DNA from: Pseudomonas tolaasii NCPPB 2192
Lineage (GTDB): Bacteria > Pseudomonadota > Gammaproteobacteria > Pseudomonadales > Pseudomonadaceae
NCBI RefSeq assembly: GCF_002813445.1
Contig: NZ_PHHD01000001.1
Location: 4,030,001-4,094,000, forward strand
Direction: 5' to 3'
Length of the DNA stretch: 64,000 nucleotides
Position numbers and translations under genes: made by a program. The notes under the pieces are model-generated. The model was not told the origin of the DNA and did no database searches. It was given only the letters and a program-made list of their open reading frames with translations. Positions 35,609 through 42,516 of the stretch are shown piece after piece. Each line of letters begins with the position of its first letter. Positions within the stretch are counted from its first letter, which is position 1.

Positions 35609-36130
35609 TCAGATCACCCCGCACACCAACCGCTCACCCCCGCCACCCAGGGGTTTGGGCATGTCGGAGTGGTTGTCGCCACCGGCGTGAATCATCAGCG
35701 CGCGGCCTTTGATCTGGTCGAGGGTTTTCAGGCGCGGTGCCAGCACCGGGTTGGTGGAGGTGCCGTCCATGCTTACGTACAGCGCGGGCAGGTCGCCCAG
35801 GTGGCCGTTGGCGTAAGGGCCCAGATGCTTGCCGGTTTTTTCCGGGTCGAAGTGGCCGCCGGCGGCGAGGGCCGCGACTTTCACACCGTCTTTTACGCCC
35901 GCTTCACAGCTGCCGTTTTCATGGATATGAAAGCCGTGCACACCGGCAGGAAGGGATTTGAGGTCAGGGGTGAAGATCAGGCCGTAGGCTGATTCGCTGA
36001 TGGTCACGCGGCCCACCGGCTGCGGCGCGCCATCGGCGCTCACCAGGCTGACCGGTACTTGCAGCGAAGCCGCGTGTGCGGTGCCGACCGCAAGAAGACT
36101 GAGCAGGCCGAGCAGAACGGAGCGATTCAT
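35609..36130 (-). CDS. sodC: Periplasmic Cu-Zn superoxide dismutase
   Basis: A 173-residue SodC with signal peptide MNRSVLLGLLSLLAVGTAHA. Metal ligands are visible in HGFHIHENGSC (Cu and disulfide Cys), GGHFDPEKTGKHLGPYANGH (bridging and zinc His) and a late HAGGDNHSD; the closing segment LGGGGERLVCGVI supplies the second disulfide Cys and the active-site Arg. The enzyme removes superoxide in the periplasm. A perfect 14-base inverted repeat lies 70 bases upstream, between this gene and the regulator gene, which is transcribed in the same direction. Confidence 0.96.
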   Translation of the reverse strand: MNRSVLLGLLSLLAVGTAHAASLQVPVSLVSADGAPQPVGRVTISESAYGLIFTPDLKSLPAGVHGFHIHENGSCEAGVKDGVKVAALAAGGHFDPEKTGKHLGPYANGHLGDLPALYVSMDGTSTNPVLAPRLKTLDQIKGRALMIHAGGDNHSDMPKPLGGGGERLVCGVI

Positions 36131-36200
36131 AAAAAGAGTTCCTGATAGTTATGAGTGTTGGGCAGTCTCAGGAACTACAACGATTGGGCCGCGCCGATCA

Positions 36201-36233
36201 TTCCGTTGGAAAAAACATATTTTTCCAACGGAA
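36201..36233. promoter_or_regulatory. Perfect 14-bp inverted repeat between regulator and sodC
   Basis: TTCCGTTGGAAAAA at 36201-36214 and its exact complement TTTTTCCAACGGAA at 36220-36233 flank ACATA. It is a strong stem with A/T-rich inner part. It lies 13 bases after the regulator stop and upstream of sodC, so it could be the regulator's terminator (poor T-tract afterwards) or a protein binding dyad for sodC. Which of the two cannot be decided here. Confidence 0.6.
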
Positions 36234-36246
36234 TAACCCTCGCGTA

Positions 36247-36723
36247 TCAGCTGTTTTGCATATCGATCCGCAGGGGCTGCATGGGCGCAAAAAACGGCAT
36301 TGACGCCGCCCCCCGGCAGTGGCGGCAACCGTACACGCCCAGCACCACGGGCTCCTTCACAATCGGCGCGGGTGCCTGTTCGAACCAGGTAGGCGCGACA
36401 AACCGGTAGCCCTGGCCCGCCGCCGTGGCGATATAGGACGAATCGTCGTCGCCCAGGGCGCGGCGCAGGGTCTTGATCTGCGTGCGCAGGTTGCATTCTT
36501 CCACCACCAGCCGTGGCCAGGCGATGTCGAGCAATTCGGTTTTCTCTATAAGCTCGCCAGGCCGCGAGGCCAGGGCGACCAACAGGGTCAGGGCGCGATT
36601 GCCCACGGCCACGGGTTGCCCGTGTTTGAGCAGCAGATGACGTTTGGGCAGCAGTTTGAACGGGCCGAAGTGGATCTCAAAGGAAGCGTCATCGGTAAGG
36701 TGGCTGCGAGTCGAGTACGTCAT
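36247..36723 (-). CDS. Winged-helix (OmpR/ToxR-type) regulator without receiver domain
   Basis: A 158-residue DNA-binding protein. Residues of about 16-110 form an OmpR/PhoB winged helix (GNRALTLLVALASRPGELIE, WPRLVVEECNLRTQIKTLRR, YIATAAGQGYRFV), at the N-terminus as in HilA or ToxR, not after a receiver. A short Pro-rich tail follows with a CRHC pair near residue 132. It lies 72 bases downstream of the HrpK-like gene on the same strand and at the edge of the T3SS block, so it is a candidate T3SS regulator. AAGG lies before the ATG. Role is inferred from position. Confidence 0.8.
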   Translation of the reverse strand: MTYSTRSHLTDDASFEIHFGPFKLLPKRHLLLKHGQPVAVGNRALTLLVALASRPGELIEKTELLDIAWPRLVVEECNLRTQIKTLRRALGDDDSSYIATAAGQGYRFVAPTWFEQAPAPIVKEPVVLGVYGCRHCRGAASMPFFAPMQPLRIDMQNS

Positions 36724-36751
36724 GTCATTAAACCTTTATGCGTTGAAAACA

Positions 36752-36784
36752 CAGCCCGGCGTGGCTCCCTATCGCGCCGGGCTG
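36752..36784 (-). terminator. GC-rich hairpin after HrpK-like gene
   Basis: CAGCCCGGCG pairs with CGCCGGGCTG across a 13-base loop, about 10 bases past the HrpK-like stop (minus strand). The following minus-strand bases are TGTGTTTTC, a weak T-tract. It is a probable terminator or attenuator before the regulator gene. Confidence 0.6.
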
Positions 36785-36794
36785 CCAGGGAGGG

Positions 36795-39700
36795 TCAGGT
36801 GTTGATCGCGGGGATCGGGTCTGCCGGGTAATCGCCGTCCATGGTCGGGCCACCGGTCAAACCGTATTGCTGCAGCACCGGGGCCAGTTGTCCGTAAAAC
36901 GCGTCTTGCGCCTTGCCATGGGCGTCCGCCAGAGCGAATGGCAGGAACGCACTGCCGATGCCGCCGAGAATCGCCGCTGCACCGCCAAGAATGCCGCCAA
37001 TGGTGCCGGCCACTGCGCCGACTTCCGTGGCCCCGTACAGGCCGGCACCGGCTTCCACCAGGCTGGCCACGGCTGCACCGGTGCCGAGAACGCCGGTGGC
37101 GACCGAGAAACTGCCGGTGAGGTAGTCACCTTTTTTCAGCGAGTCCACGCCACCGATGATGCCGATCACGCCGCCGATAATGCCGCCGGCCGAACCGATG
37201 ACCTTGCCCGCTGTGCCGATGTTGGCAATCTGCTGCGGCGACAACGGGCCTTTGCCTACCGGCACCTTGCCGGGGAAATCACCAATGCCGCCGCCGTCCG
37301 GGCGGTTGACCCAGGTGATGCCGTAACCGGCCTCCTTGGCGTATTTGGTGCCGCCTTCGAGCAGCAGCCCGGCAAATTGCAGGCCGGCCGACACTCGGTT
37401 GGCATCCGCCACCGGCGTGGTGCTGCCGCTGGCCGAGCGCGCCATCAGCACGCCGCTCATCAACACCGCGCTACCGATGTGCAGCAGGCCCTGTTTGAAG
37501 GCCGGGCTGACGTCGCCGAACTTCATGCCTTCGATGGCCTTGGGCAGCGCGTCGGCGATCTTGTCGCCCTGGCGGCCGATGTCCCACACCGAGCGCAGCA
37601 TCGACACCACTTGCGCCGGGTCGATCTTGCCGCCGTCGGCGGTGGTGAACATCTCCGGGTCTTTCTGCTGGGCGTCGTTGATCGCTGCCGTGACTTTGGC
37701 TTCGTCGAAGTTGCCGTTGCCATCGCCGAGGGTGACATTGAGGGTGTCATTGGTGGCGCCGCCGAGCAGTGCGTCGCCGAGGTTTTCGTTGAAGTTGACC
37801 TGCAGGGTCGCCGCGTCATCCGCCGTGGCCTTGTCGCCCAGGAAGGCCTGGGTCGATGCGGTACTTGCCGCGAAACTGCTGGCCGCCACAGTCGGGTCCA
37901 TGCCACCGGCCACGGCGTCGGTGAAGGCTTTGCCGGTGACCAGTTCGTTTTTGTAGTAGCTCAGGATCGCGTCGCTCTGCCCGCTATTGGCGGCGATTTT
38001 GCTCAGGTCCACATTGCCGTTGCCGCCCAGCGCCAGGTTGGCGATGCCAGCGTCGTTGGCGGCGTTCTGCAGGCCCATGCCCATGTCGATCTGTTTGCCG
38101 TTCTGGTCCTTGGCATTGAGGTTGTCATTGAGGTTCTTGCCGGACTCGATGCTGTCGGCGAAATAGTTCTGCATCGCGACCTTCAGGGTCGGGTCGCTGC
38201 CGACGATATCGCTCAACGCGGGGCCACGGTTGTTCGCCAGAAAACCTTGCACGTCCGGGTCGGCCGACAGGGTCTCGATGCCGCTTTGCAGCTGCGCCTT
38301 GATCTTGTCCTCATTGGGGTTCAGGCCCCAGTTGGGCGAGGTGTACTTGTCCATCAAGCCTTCGTTGCCCACATAGTCACTGACCAGCACGCGCGTCTGT
38401 GCGTCGGTCAGTTGCACCAGCACGGCGGCTTTCTGCTCGCCGGTGTAGTTCTGCGGGTTGGCCAGCACATCGGCGGTGAGCTTGGAGGTGTCCACACCGG
38501 CCACGGCATCGCGGGTGGCCGCGCCGTCGAGGAAGGTCAGAGTGTCGCTGTCGGTTTTCGGCGCCTGTTTTTCCAGCCAGTTGCCGATGTTGTCGCGGGT
38601 GCCGATGTTGTCCGATTTGCCGGTGGCCGGGTTGTCGCCGCCGGTTTCCAGGGCGTGGAACATACCGGGGCGCGACCACATGGCGGCAGCGCCGGTCAGC
38701 TCGCTGCTCAGGGCCGAATCACTGCCCAGGGCTTGCAGGTTGTCGGGGCGGATCATGCCGTCGTTGCTGCGCTGGTTGTCACCGGGGCGCATGACGGTGC
38801 CCGAGCTGGCGACCAGGCTTTCGTTGGCCATCAGGATCGCGGCGGACTTGGCGTTGGCCTTGGCCAGGTCGCCGGGGTTGCTGCCCATGAAGCTGCCGAA
38901 GGATTTGCACGCCGCGCCGACATCGCTGTTCATGTTGCCGATCAAGTGGTCGACGTCGGAATGGGTGATCACGTTATCGGCCTTGCCGCGACCACCGCTG
39001 TCCAGCGCGGCCATCAGGTTCGGGCTGCTCGCCACGTACTTGAGCACCGCCTGGGCTTCGGGCGGCAGGGTGGTCGGCGGGTTGGCGAAGTCGATGGGCG
39101 CGCCATGCAGGCCCCACGCATCCCAGTTCTGCGAGAGCAATTGCGCGGCGGCGCGCGGGCGGTTCAGGTCGAGTTCTTCTTTGGTCGGCGTGCCGCTGGT
39201 GTTGCCGGTGATGGTGTCCCAATCCTTGGCGCCGGACACGCCAAAGGACGAGTTATCGATCCACGAGGTGTCCGAGGTACCCGCCGCGCCGGTGGTGCCG
39301 GCGTAGAGTTTGGCCATTTGGTCGTACAGGGCCGGGGTGATGTCCTGGGACACGATCACCTTGTCGCCGGCACCTGTGGTGTAGCGGATCAGCCCTGGGC
39401 CGACCTCTTCGGGCGGGCCGACGGCGACGGTCGGGTCCATGGTCTCGTTCGGGCCCGCGAGGCGGTAGCCTTCGGACAAACTGGTGTCGATGGCGCCCAG
39501 TTTGGTGAAGTCGCCGCTGACCTGATCGAACAGTTGTGGGGTGTCTTTCTGGCTGACCACGATTTTGTCGCCGGAAGTGGTCTCGTAGCGAATCAACCCG
39601 GGACCCAGTTCGGTCGGGCTGCCGATCGCCTTGTAGTTACCCAGGCCCGGCGCCACGGTGCTGGCGTCGGCTTCGGTGTAACCGGCGGCTTTGCTGTCGG

Positions 39701-40010
39701 CCAGGTTTTTTTCAAAACCGGCGTCGGTTTGTTGGGCGTTGTATTGATCCACCAGGGTTTCGAAGAGCCTCGGGTTATCGATCTGCTTGAGCGTTACCGG
39801 CTTGTCACTGCCCAGCGGCGTGTAGATGATGGTGTTGTTCACCGGGGCCTGGACGTTTTGATAGGGCAGGGGAATCGAGGGGCCGCGCAGCTTGGAGGGG
39901 TCGAAGGCAGGCTGGTTGACGGCAGTGAACAACGCGGTTTCGAATTTCTTCTGGGGGCCGTCCGTGCCCTTGCTCTCGGCCGGATCAAGGCCACTCGGAA
40001 TCGCAGTCAT
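36795..40010 (-). CDS. HrpK-like type III secretion translocator/effector
   Basis: A 1071-residue protein resembling the HrpK family of T3SS-exported, probably translocator-type proteins. The N-terminal region is Ser/Pro-rich with no signal peptide. Three related segments occur near residues 59-95, 130-172 and 199-240; the last two share a GPGLIRY core and SQ..TP.L.DQ tail. The C-terminus (about 930-1040) holds two long glycine-rich hydrophobic stretches (GKVIGSAGGIIGGVIGIIGG and GAVAGTIGGILGGAAAILGG), as expected for membrane insertion. AGGTGA precedes the ATG. It is divergent from the T3SS operon and paired with a second, related gene beyond the cluster. Family call from motif memory; function inferred. 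Confidence 0.78.
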   Translation of the reverse strand: MTAIPSGLDPAESKGTDGPQKKFETALFTAVNQPAFDPSKLRGPSIPLPYQNVQAPVNNTIIYTPLGSDKPVTLKQIDNPRLFETLVDQYNAQQTDAGFEKNLADSKAAGYTEADASTVAPGLGNYKAIGSPTELGPGLIRYETTSGDKIVVSQKDTPQLFDQVSGDFTKLGAIDTSLSEGYRLAGPNETMDPTVAVGPPEEVGPGLIRYTTGAGDKVIVSQDITPALYDQMAKLYAGTTGAAGTSDTSWIDNSSFGVSGAKDWDTITGNTSGTPTKEELDLNRPRAAAQLLSQNWDAWGLHGAPIDFANPPTTLPPEAQAVLKYVASSPNLMAALDSGGRGKADNVITHSDVDHLIGNMNSDVGAACKSFGSFMGSNPGDLAKANAKSAAILMANESLVASSGTVMRPGDNQRSNDGMIRPDNLQALGSDSALSSELTGAAAMWSRPGMFHALETGGDNPATGKSDNIGTRDNIGNWLEKQAPKTDSDTLTFLDGAATRDAVAGVDTSKLTADVLANPQNYTGEQKAAVLVQLTDAQTRVLVSDYVGNEGLMDKYTSPNWGLNPNEDKIKAQLQSGIETLSADPDVQGFLANNRGPALSDIVGSDPTLKVAMQNYFADSIESGKNLNDNLNAKDQNGKQIDMGMGLQNAANDAGIANLALGGNGNVDLSKIAANSGQSDAILSYYKNELVTGKAFTDAVAGGMDPTVAASSFAASTASTQAFLGDKATADDAATLQVNFNENLGDALLGGATNDTLNVTLGDGNGNFDEAKVTAAINDAQQKDPEMFTTADGGKIDPAQVVSMLRSVWDIGRQGDKIADALPKAIEGMKFGDVSPAFKQGLLHIGSAVLMSGVLMARSASGSTTPVADANRVSAGLQFAGLLLEGGTKYAKEAGYGITWVNRPDGGGIGDFPGKVPVGKGPLSPQQIANIGTAGKVIGSAGGIIGGVIGIIGGVDSLKKGDYLTGSFSVATGVLGTGAAVASLVEAGAGLYGATEVGAVAGTIGGILGGAAAILGGIGSAFLPFALADAHGKAQDAFYGQLAPVLQQYGLTGGPTMDGDYPADPIPAINT

Positions 40011-40606
40011 GGATCACCTGGAAGTTGTTTTATATATGAAAGCCCCTGCACTAAGGCTTTCGGCTATTAGTGCAACTGTACTAATCGGGCGTGCGAAATT
40101 AGTTGGTTACCGGCAGTAAGGCCGCTCGCGCCGAGGTATGAAACGCGATGATTAAGTCGCTTTTGTTACAAATTGAAATATCTGAAAAGTTGGGCAAAGG
40201 GCTATTAGCGAAAAATGTGAAGTCGATACGAAAAAACCTGTGAAGTGAGGCCTCGATGCCCGTCAAAATCCGCCTGCATTGTTCAGTGCTGCAGCCGGCA
40301 CCGACGCGAAAGCCTCGTAAATCGTGGCGTTCAGCGTGTCCTTGTTTTTTGAAAAAAGTTCAACGCCCGCAAAGAGATGAGATTTTTTCAACGCCAGGTT
40401 GAGCCAAACCTTTCACACCTCTCGTCTGAAACGTTTCACAAGCTTTCACAGCGAAGGCGTTTTGATCGTGAGTAGTATGGAACCCATGCAAACCAACGGC
40501 GGTTCGAAAGCTCACTGTCTGACGTTTTGGGCATTCACCGGTTTGCATACTTTCAGCTTGCTGTTGCGCAACTGAATAACTTCCCTATCGATGCAAGGAG
40601 ATGAAC
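40011..40606. promoter_or_regulatory. 596-base divergent regulatory region of the T3SS
   Basis: No supported gene is present. It must hold the promoters of the HrpK-like gene (left) and the T3SS operon (right). Visible elements: TGAAACGTTTCA (40427-40438, perfect palindrome); TTTCAC at 40411, 40434 and 40444, the last two one helical turn apart; GAACC (40480-40484) and GGTTC (40501-40505) as a spaced dyad; and ATTAGT-N8-ACTAAT at 40066-40085 near the HrpK side. No HrpL-type box and no sigma-54 promoter fit. Confidence 0.45.
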
Positions 40607-40768
40607 ATGGCTGATGTCCCACCAGTAAAAGCAGGCGGCGCCGACGACGCTATCGCGAAGATGGAAGCGACCTTCAACATGGCTATCGAGAAGTCGGCCA
40701 AGATCACCGAAATCAGCACCGCGAAAAAAGCTGAGCTCGACGCCACCAAACAGCGTCCGCAGAACTGA
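40607..40768 (+). CDS. 53-residue helical protein, candidate T3SS pilin/needle subunit
   Basis: A short gene with a very strong ribosome site (AAGGAG, 5-6 bases before ATG). The 53 residues start MADVPPVKAGGADDAIAK and continue as one amphipathic, Lys/Glu/Ala-rich helix to KQRPQN; there is no cysteine, signal peptide or membrane segment. It is first in the T3SS operon and followed by a hairpin that could raise its relative expression, both common for pilin or needle genes such as rhizobial nopA. Length is short for a needle protein (about 70-85). A secretion chaperone is the other option. Confidence 0.6.
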   Translation: MADVPPVKAGGADDAIAKMEATFNMAIEKSAKITEISTAKKAELDATKQRPQN

Positions 40769-40774
40769 TTTGCC

Positions 40775-40802
40775 AAACGGGCGGCGCCGGCGCTGCCCGT
40801 TT
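40775..40802 (+). terminator. Hairpin after the 53-aa gene, possible attenuator
   Basis: AAACGGGC (40775-40782) pairs with GCCCGTTT (40795-40802), with GGCGCCGG in the loop adding secondary structure. It lies 7 bases after the stop and 108 bases before sctD, without a T-tract, so partial termination or transcript protection is more likely than full stop. Confidence 0.5.
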
Positions 40803-40909
40803 ACCCATCGCTTGTCGCTTGAAACACCACTGTTTGAAAAACGTTGCACCGTTGTTGATCCACGCAGGCGTGCATGCGGCCTGTGATTCTCAAGGGGGCA
40901 AACCCGAAC

Positions 40910-41797
40910 ATGACAGCCTTGATTTCCTTGGGCCCGGTCGCCGGTATTGGCGCACCGACCCTGACTGTGACCGGCGGTTTGCACCAGGGCAGTTCCCTGG
41001 TGCTCGACCAGCCCGTCTACACCATCGGCGCGGACCTCGCTGCCGACCTGGTACTCAGCGATCCCGGCATTGCCGGCCTGCACCTGCGCCTGCGTTTTTT
41101 TGAAGGTGGCCAGGTGGCGGTCGAAGCGTTGGGCGGTGACGTACTGCTCAGCGCCAATGTGCGCATCCCCCAGGGCAGCGGGCATCGCGCGCGCTTGCCT
41201 TTGCAGCTGCGTATCGGCACGGCGGGCGTAAGCCTGGCGCTGCCTGAAGGCGCAGAAAAACCCGTCGCCGCACCGCGCAAATTGACGCCCTGGATCGTGG
41301 CGGGAGCCTTGTTGTTCCTGTGCGCGGGCGCGTTGGCCTTTCGCGGTGAGACGCCGCTGGCTTCGGCGGCCAGCGTGGCTGAAGTGCCCGCCGTTAAAAA
41401 ACCTTCCCGCGAACAGGCCAAGGCCTGGTTCGAGCAACAGTTGCAGGCGGCCCGTCTGGATGACATCAAAGTCAGCAACCTAAATGGCCAGCTCAGTGCG
41501 ACCGGCACCTTCGAGCAATCGCAAAAACCGCAGTGGGTGGCGCTGCAACAGGCCTTCGACCAGCGTTACGGGCAGCAGATCGTGCTCAACCCGAAAGTGG
41601 CGGTGCGCGCGGATGCGGCACGGCCGCGGGTGCGCTTCCAGGCGGTCTGGTTCGGCACCAATCCTTATGTGATCAACGACAGCGGCAAGCGCCTGTACCC
41701 CGGCGCGGCGCTGGCGGACAACTGGGTGCTGGAGCGCATCGAGAATAACCAGGTGGTTCTCGCCCGAGGCGAGGAGCGCTTTACCTTCACGTTATGA
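40910..41797 (+). CDS. sctD: T3SS inner-membrane ring protein SctD
   Basis: A 295-residue SctD (YscD/HrpQ/PrgH-type) protein forming the outer of the two inner-membrane rings. An N-terminal FHA-like domain fills about residues 15-115 (GSSLVLDQPVYTIGADLAAD, then LVLSDPGIAGLHLRL), one helix spans 126-144 (WIVAGALLFLCAGALAF), and a short periplasmic part follows with a BON-like segment (LDDIKVSNLNGQLSATGTFE). It is shorter than YscD (about 420), as in rhizobial-type systems. Start ATG 40910 with AAGGGGG upstream; the open frame from 40874 is not used. Confidence 0.82.
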   Translation: MTALISLGPVAGIGAPTLTVTGGLHQGSSLVLDQPVYTIGADLAADLVLSDPGIAGLHLRLRFFEGGQVAVEALGGDVLLSANVRIPQGSGHRARLPLQLRIGTAGVSLALPEGAEKPVAAPRKLTPWIVAGALLFLCAGALAFRGETPLASAASVAEVPAVKKPSREQAKAWFEQQLQAARLDDIKVSNLNGQLSATGTFEQSQKPQWVALQQAFDQRYGQQIVLNPKVAVRADAARPRVRFQAVWFGTNPYVINDSGKRLYPGAALADNWVLERIENNQVVLARGEERFTFTL

Positions 41798-41824
41798 CCA
41801 CGCTTTTTTAGCTAAGGCCCTGGG

Positions 41825-42181
41825 ATGAAAGTCGAACCCCGCCCGTTAATTCCCAGTGATGTGCGCAGCGCGCCGGTCGAAGCCATTCGCCCGGTCAACT
41901 CGCGCCAGGCGACCGCCTTCGAAGCGGTCCTGAAAACCCGCAAGACCCAGACCCGCCGCTCGCTGCGCAGTGACCTGGAAGAACTCACCAGCGCTGCCGG
42001 CGTCGACTCGCTGTTGTTCGGTAGCGCCCGTTCCCTGGAGCTGCTGGAACACGTGATGGAACACATCCTGCCCGGCCTCGACGCCGAGCCGGAAATCAAG
42101 GAACTGGCCCACGACCTGATCAGCGAAGAGATCGAAGTGCGCCGCAACCTCGAACAGCAACGCTCGGAGGTACATGCCTGA
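41825..42181 (+). CDS. SctX-like T3SS protein (by position)
   Basis: A 118-residue basic-N-terminal, helical protein (KTQTRRSLRSDLEELTSAAG; C-terminal LEHVMEHILPGLDAEPEIKE). I do not recognise it by sequence. Its place, length, and the next gene (a TPR protein of 111 residues, then sctV) match yscX-yscY-yscV in Ysc systems, where YscX is an early secreted protein needed for export and YscY is its chaperone. Its stop overlaps the next start as TGATG. A gatekeeper fragment is the alternative. Confidence 0.5.
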   Translation: MKVEPRPLIPSDVRSAPVEAIRPVNSRQATAFEAVLKTRKTQTRRSLRSDLEELTSAAGVDSLLFGSARSLELLEHVMEHILPGLDAEPEIKELAHDLISEEIEVRRNLEQQRSEVHA

Positions 42182-42516
42182 TGGCCCGCGATAACGACGA
42201 CGCCGTGCAACTGCTCAAGGGCATCGGCGAGCTGTACCGGCGCAATGGCCAGTCCCAGCGCGCGCTGGTGATGTTGTTGATCGCCGTCAGCGTTGCGCCC
42301 CACGACGGCGTGCTGCTGCGCTCGCTGGTGCTGGCCTTCACCGACAGCGGCGATGCCACGCGCGCCCTCGGCGCGCTGGACCGCCTGGTGGCGCAGGAAG
42401 GCGAATCCGCCAGCCTGTTGCTGCTGCGTGCCCGCGCGCTGTGGTACGGCGAGCGCAAAGACGAAGCGCGCCAGTGCTTCAAACGTTACCTGGCCGCACG
42501 CAGGGCTGGCGCATGA
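42181..42516 (+). CDS. TPR chaperone, SctY-like
   Basis: A 111-residue all-helical protein with about three TPR units (LLKGIGELYRRNGQSQRALV, LRSLVLAFTDSGDATRALGA, LLLRARALWYGERKDEARQC). Such small TPR proteins chaperone T3SS substrates; YscY binds YscX and SctV. It overlaps sctX-like upstream (TGATG) and sctV downstream (ATGA). Rhizobial systems also carry a TPR gene next to rhcV, which supports a partner role with SctV. Confidence 0.65.
   Translation: MARDNDDAVQLLKGIGELYRRNGQSQRALVMLLIAVSVAPHDGVLLRSLVLAFTDSGDATRALGALDRLVAQEGESASLLLLRARALWYGERKDEARQCFKRYLAARRAGA

Noticed and set aside
36867..40070. 1067-aa open frame antisense to the HrpK-like gene
   Set aside because: Composition is that of a GC-rich shadow frame with no ribosome site or domain; the minus-strand product has coherent translocator features.
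40479..40506. HrpL-type box starting GGAACC before the T3SS operon
   Set aside because: GGAACC is present, but no CCAC follows at 15-16 bases; the sequence there is GGTTCG.
40525..40560. Sigma-54 promoter near the T3SS operon
   Set aside because: No GG-N10-GC spacing could be found among the GG and TTGC motifs.
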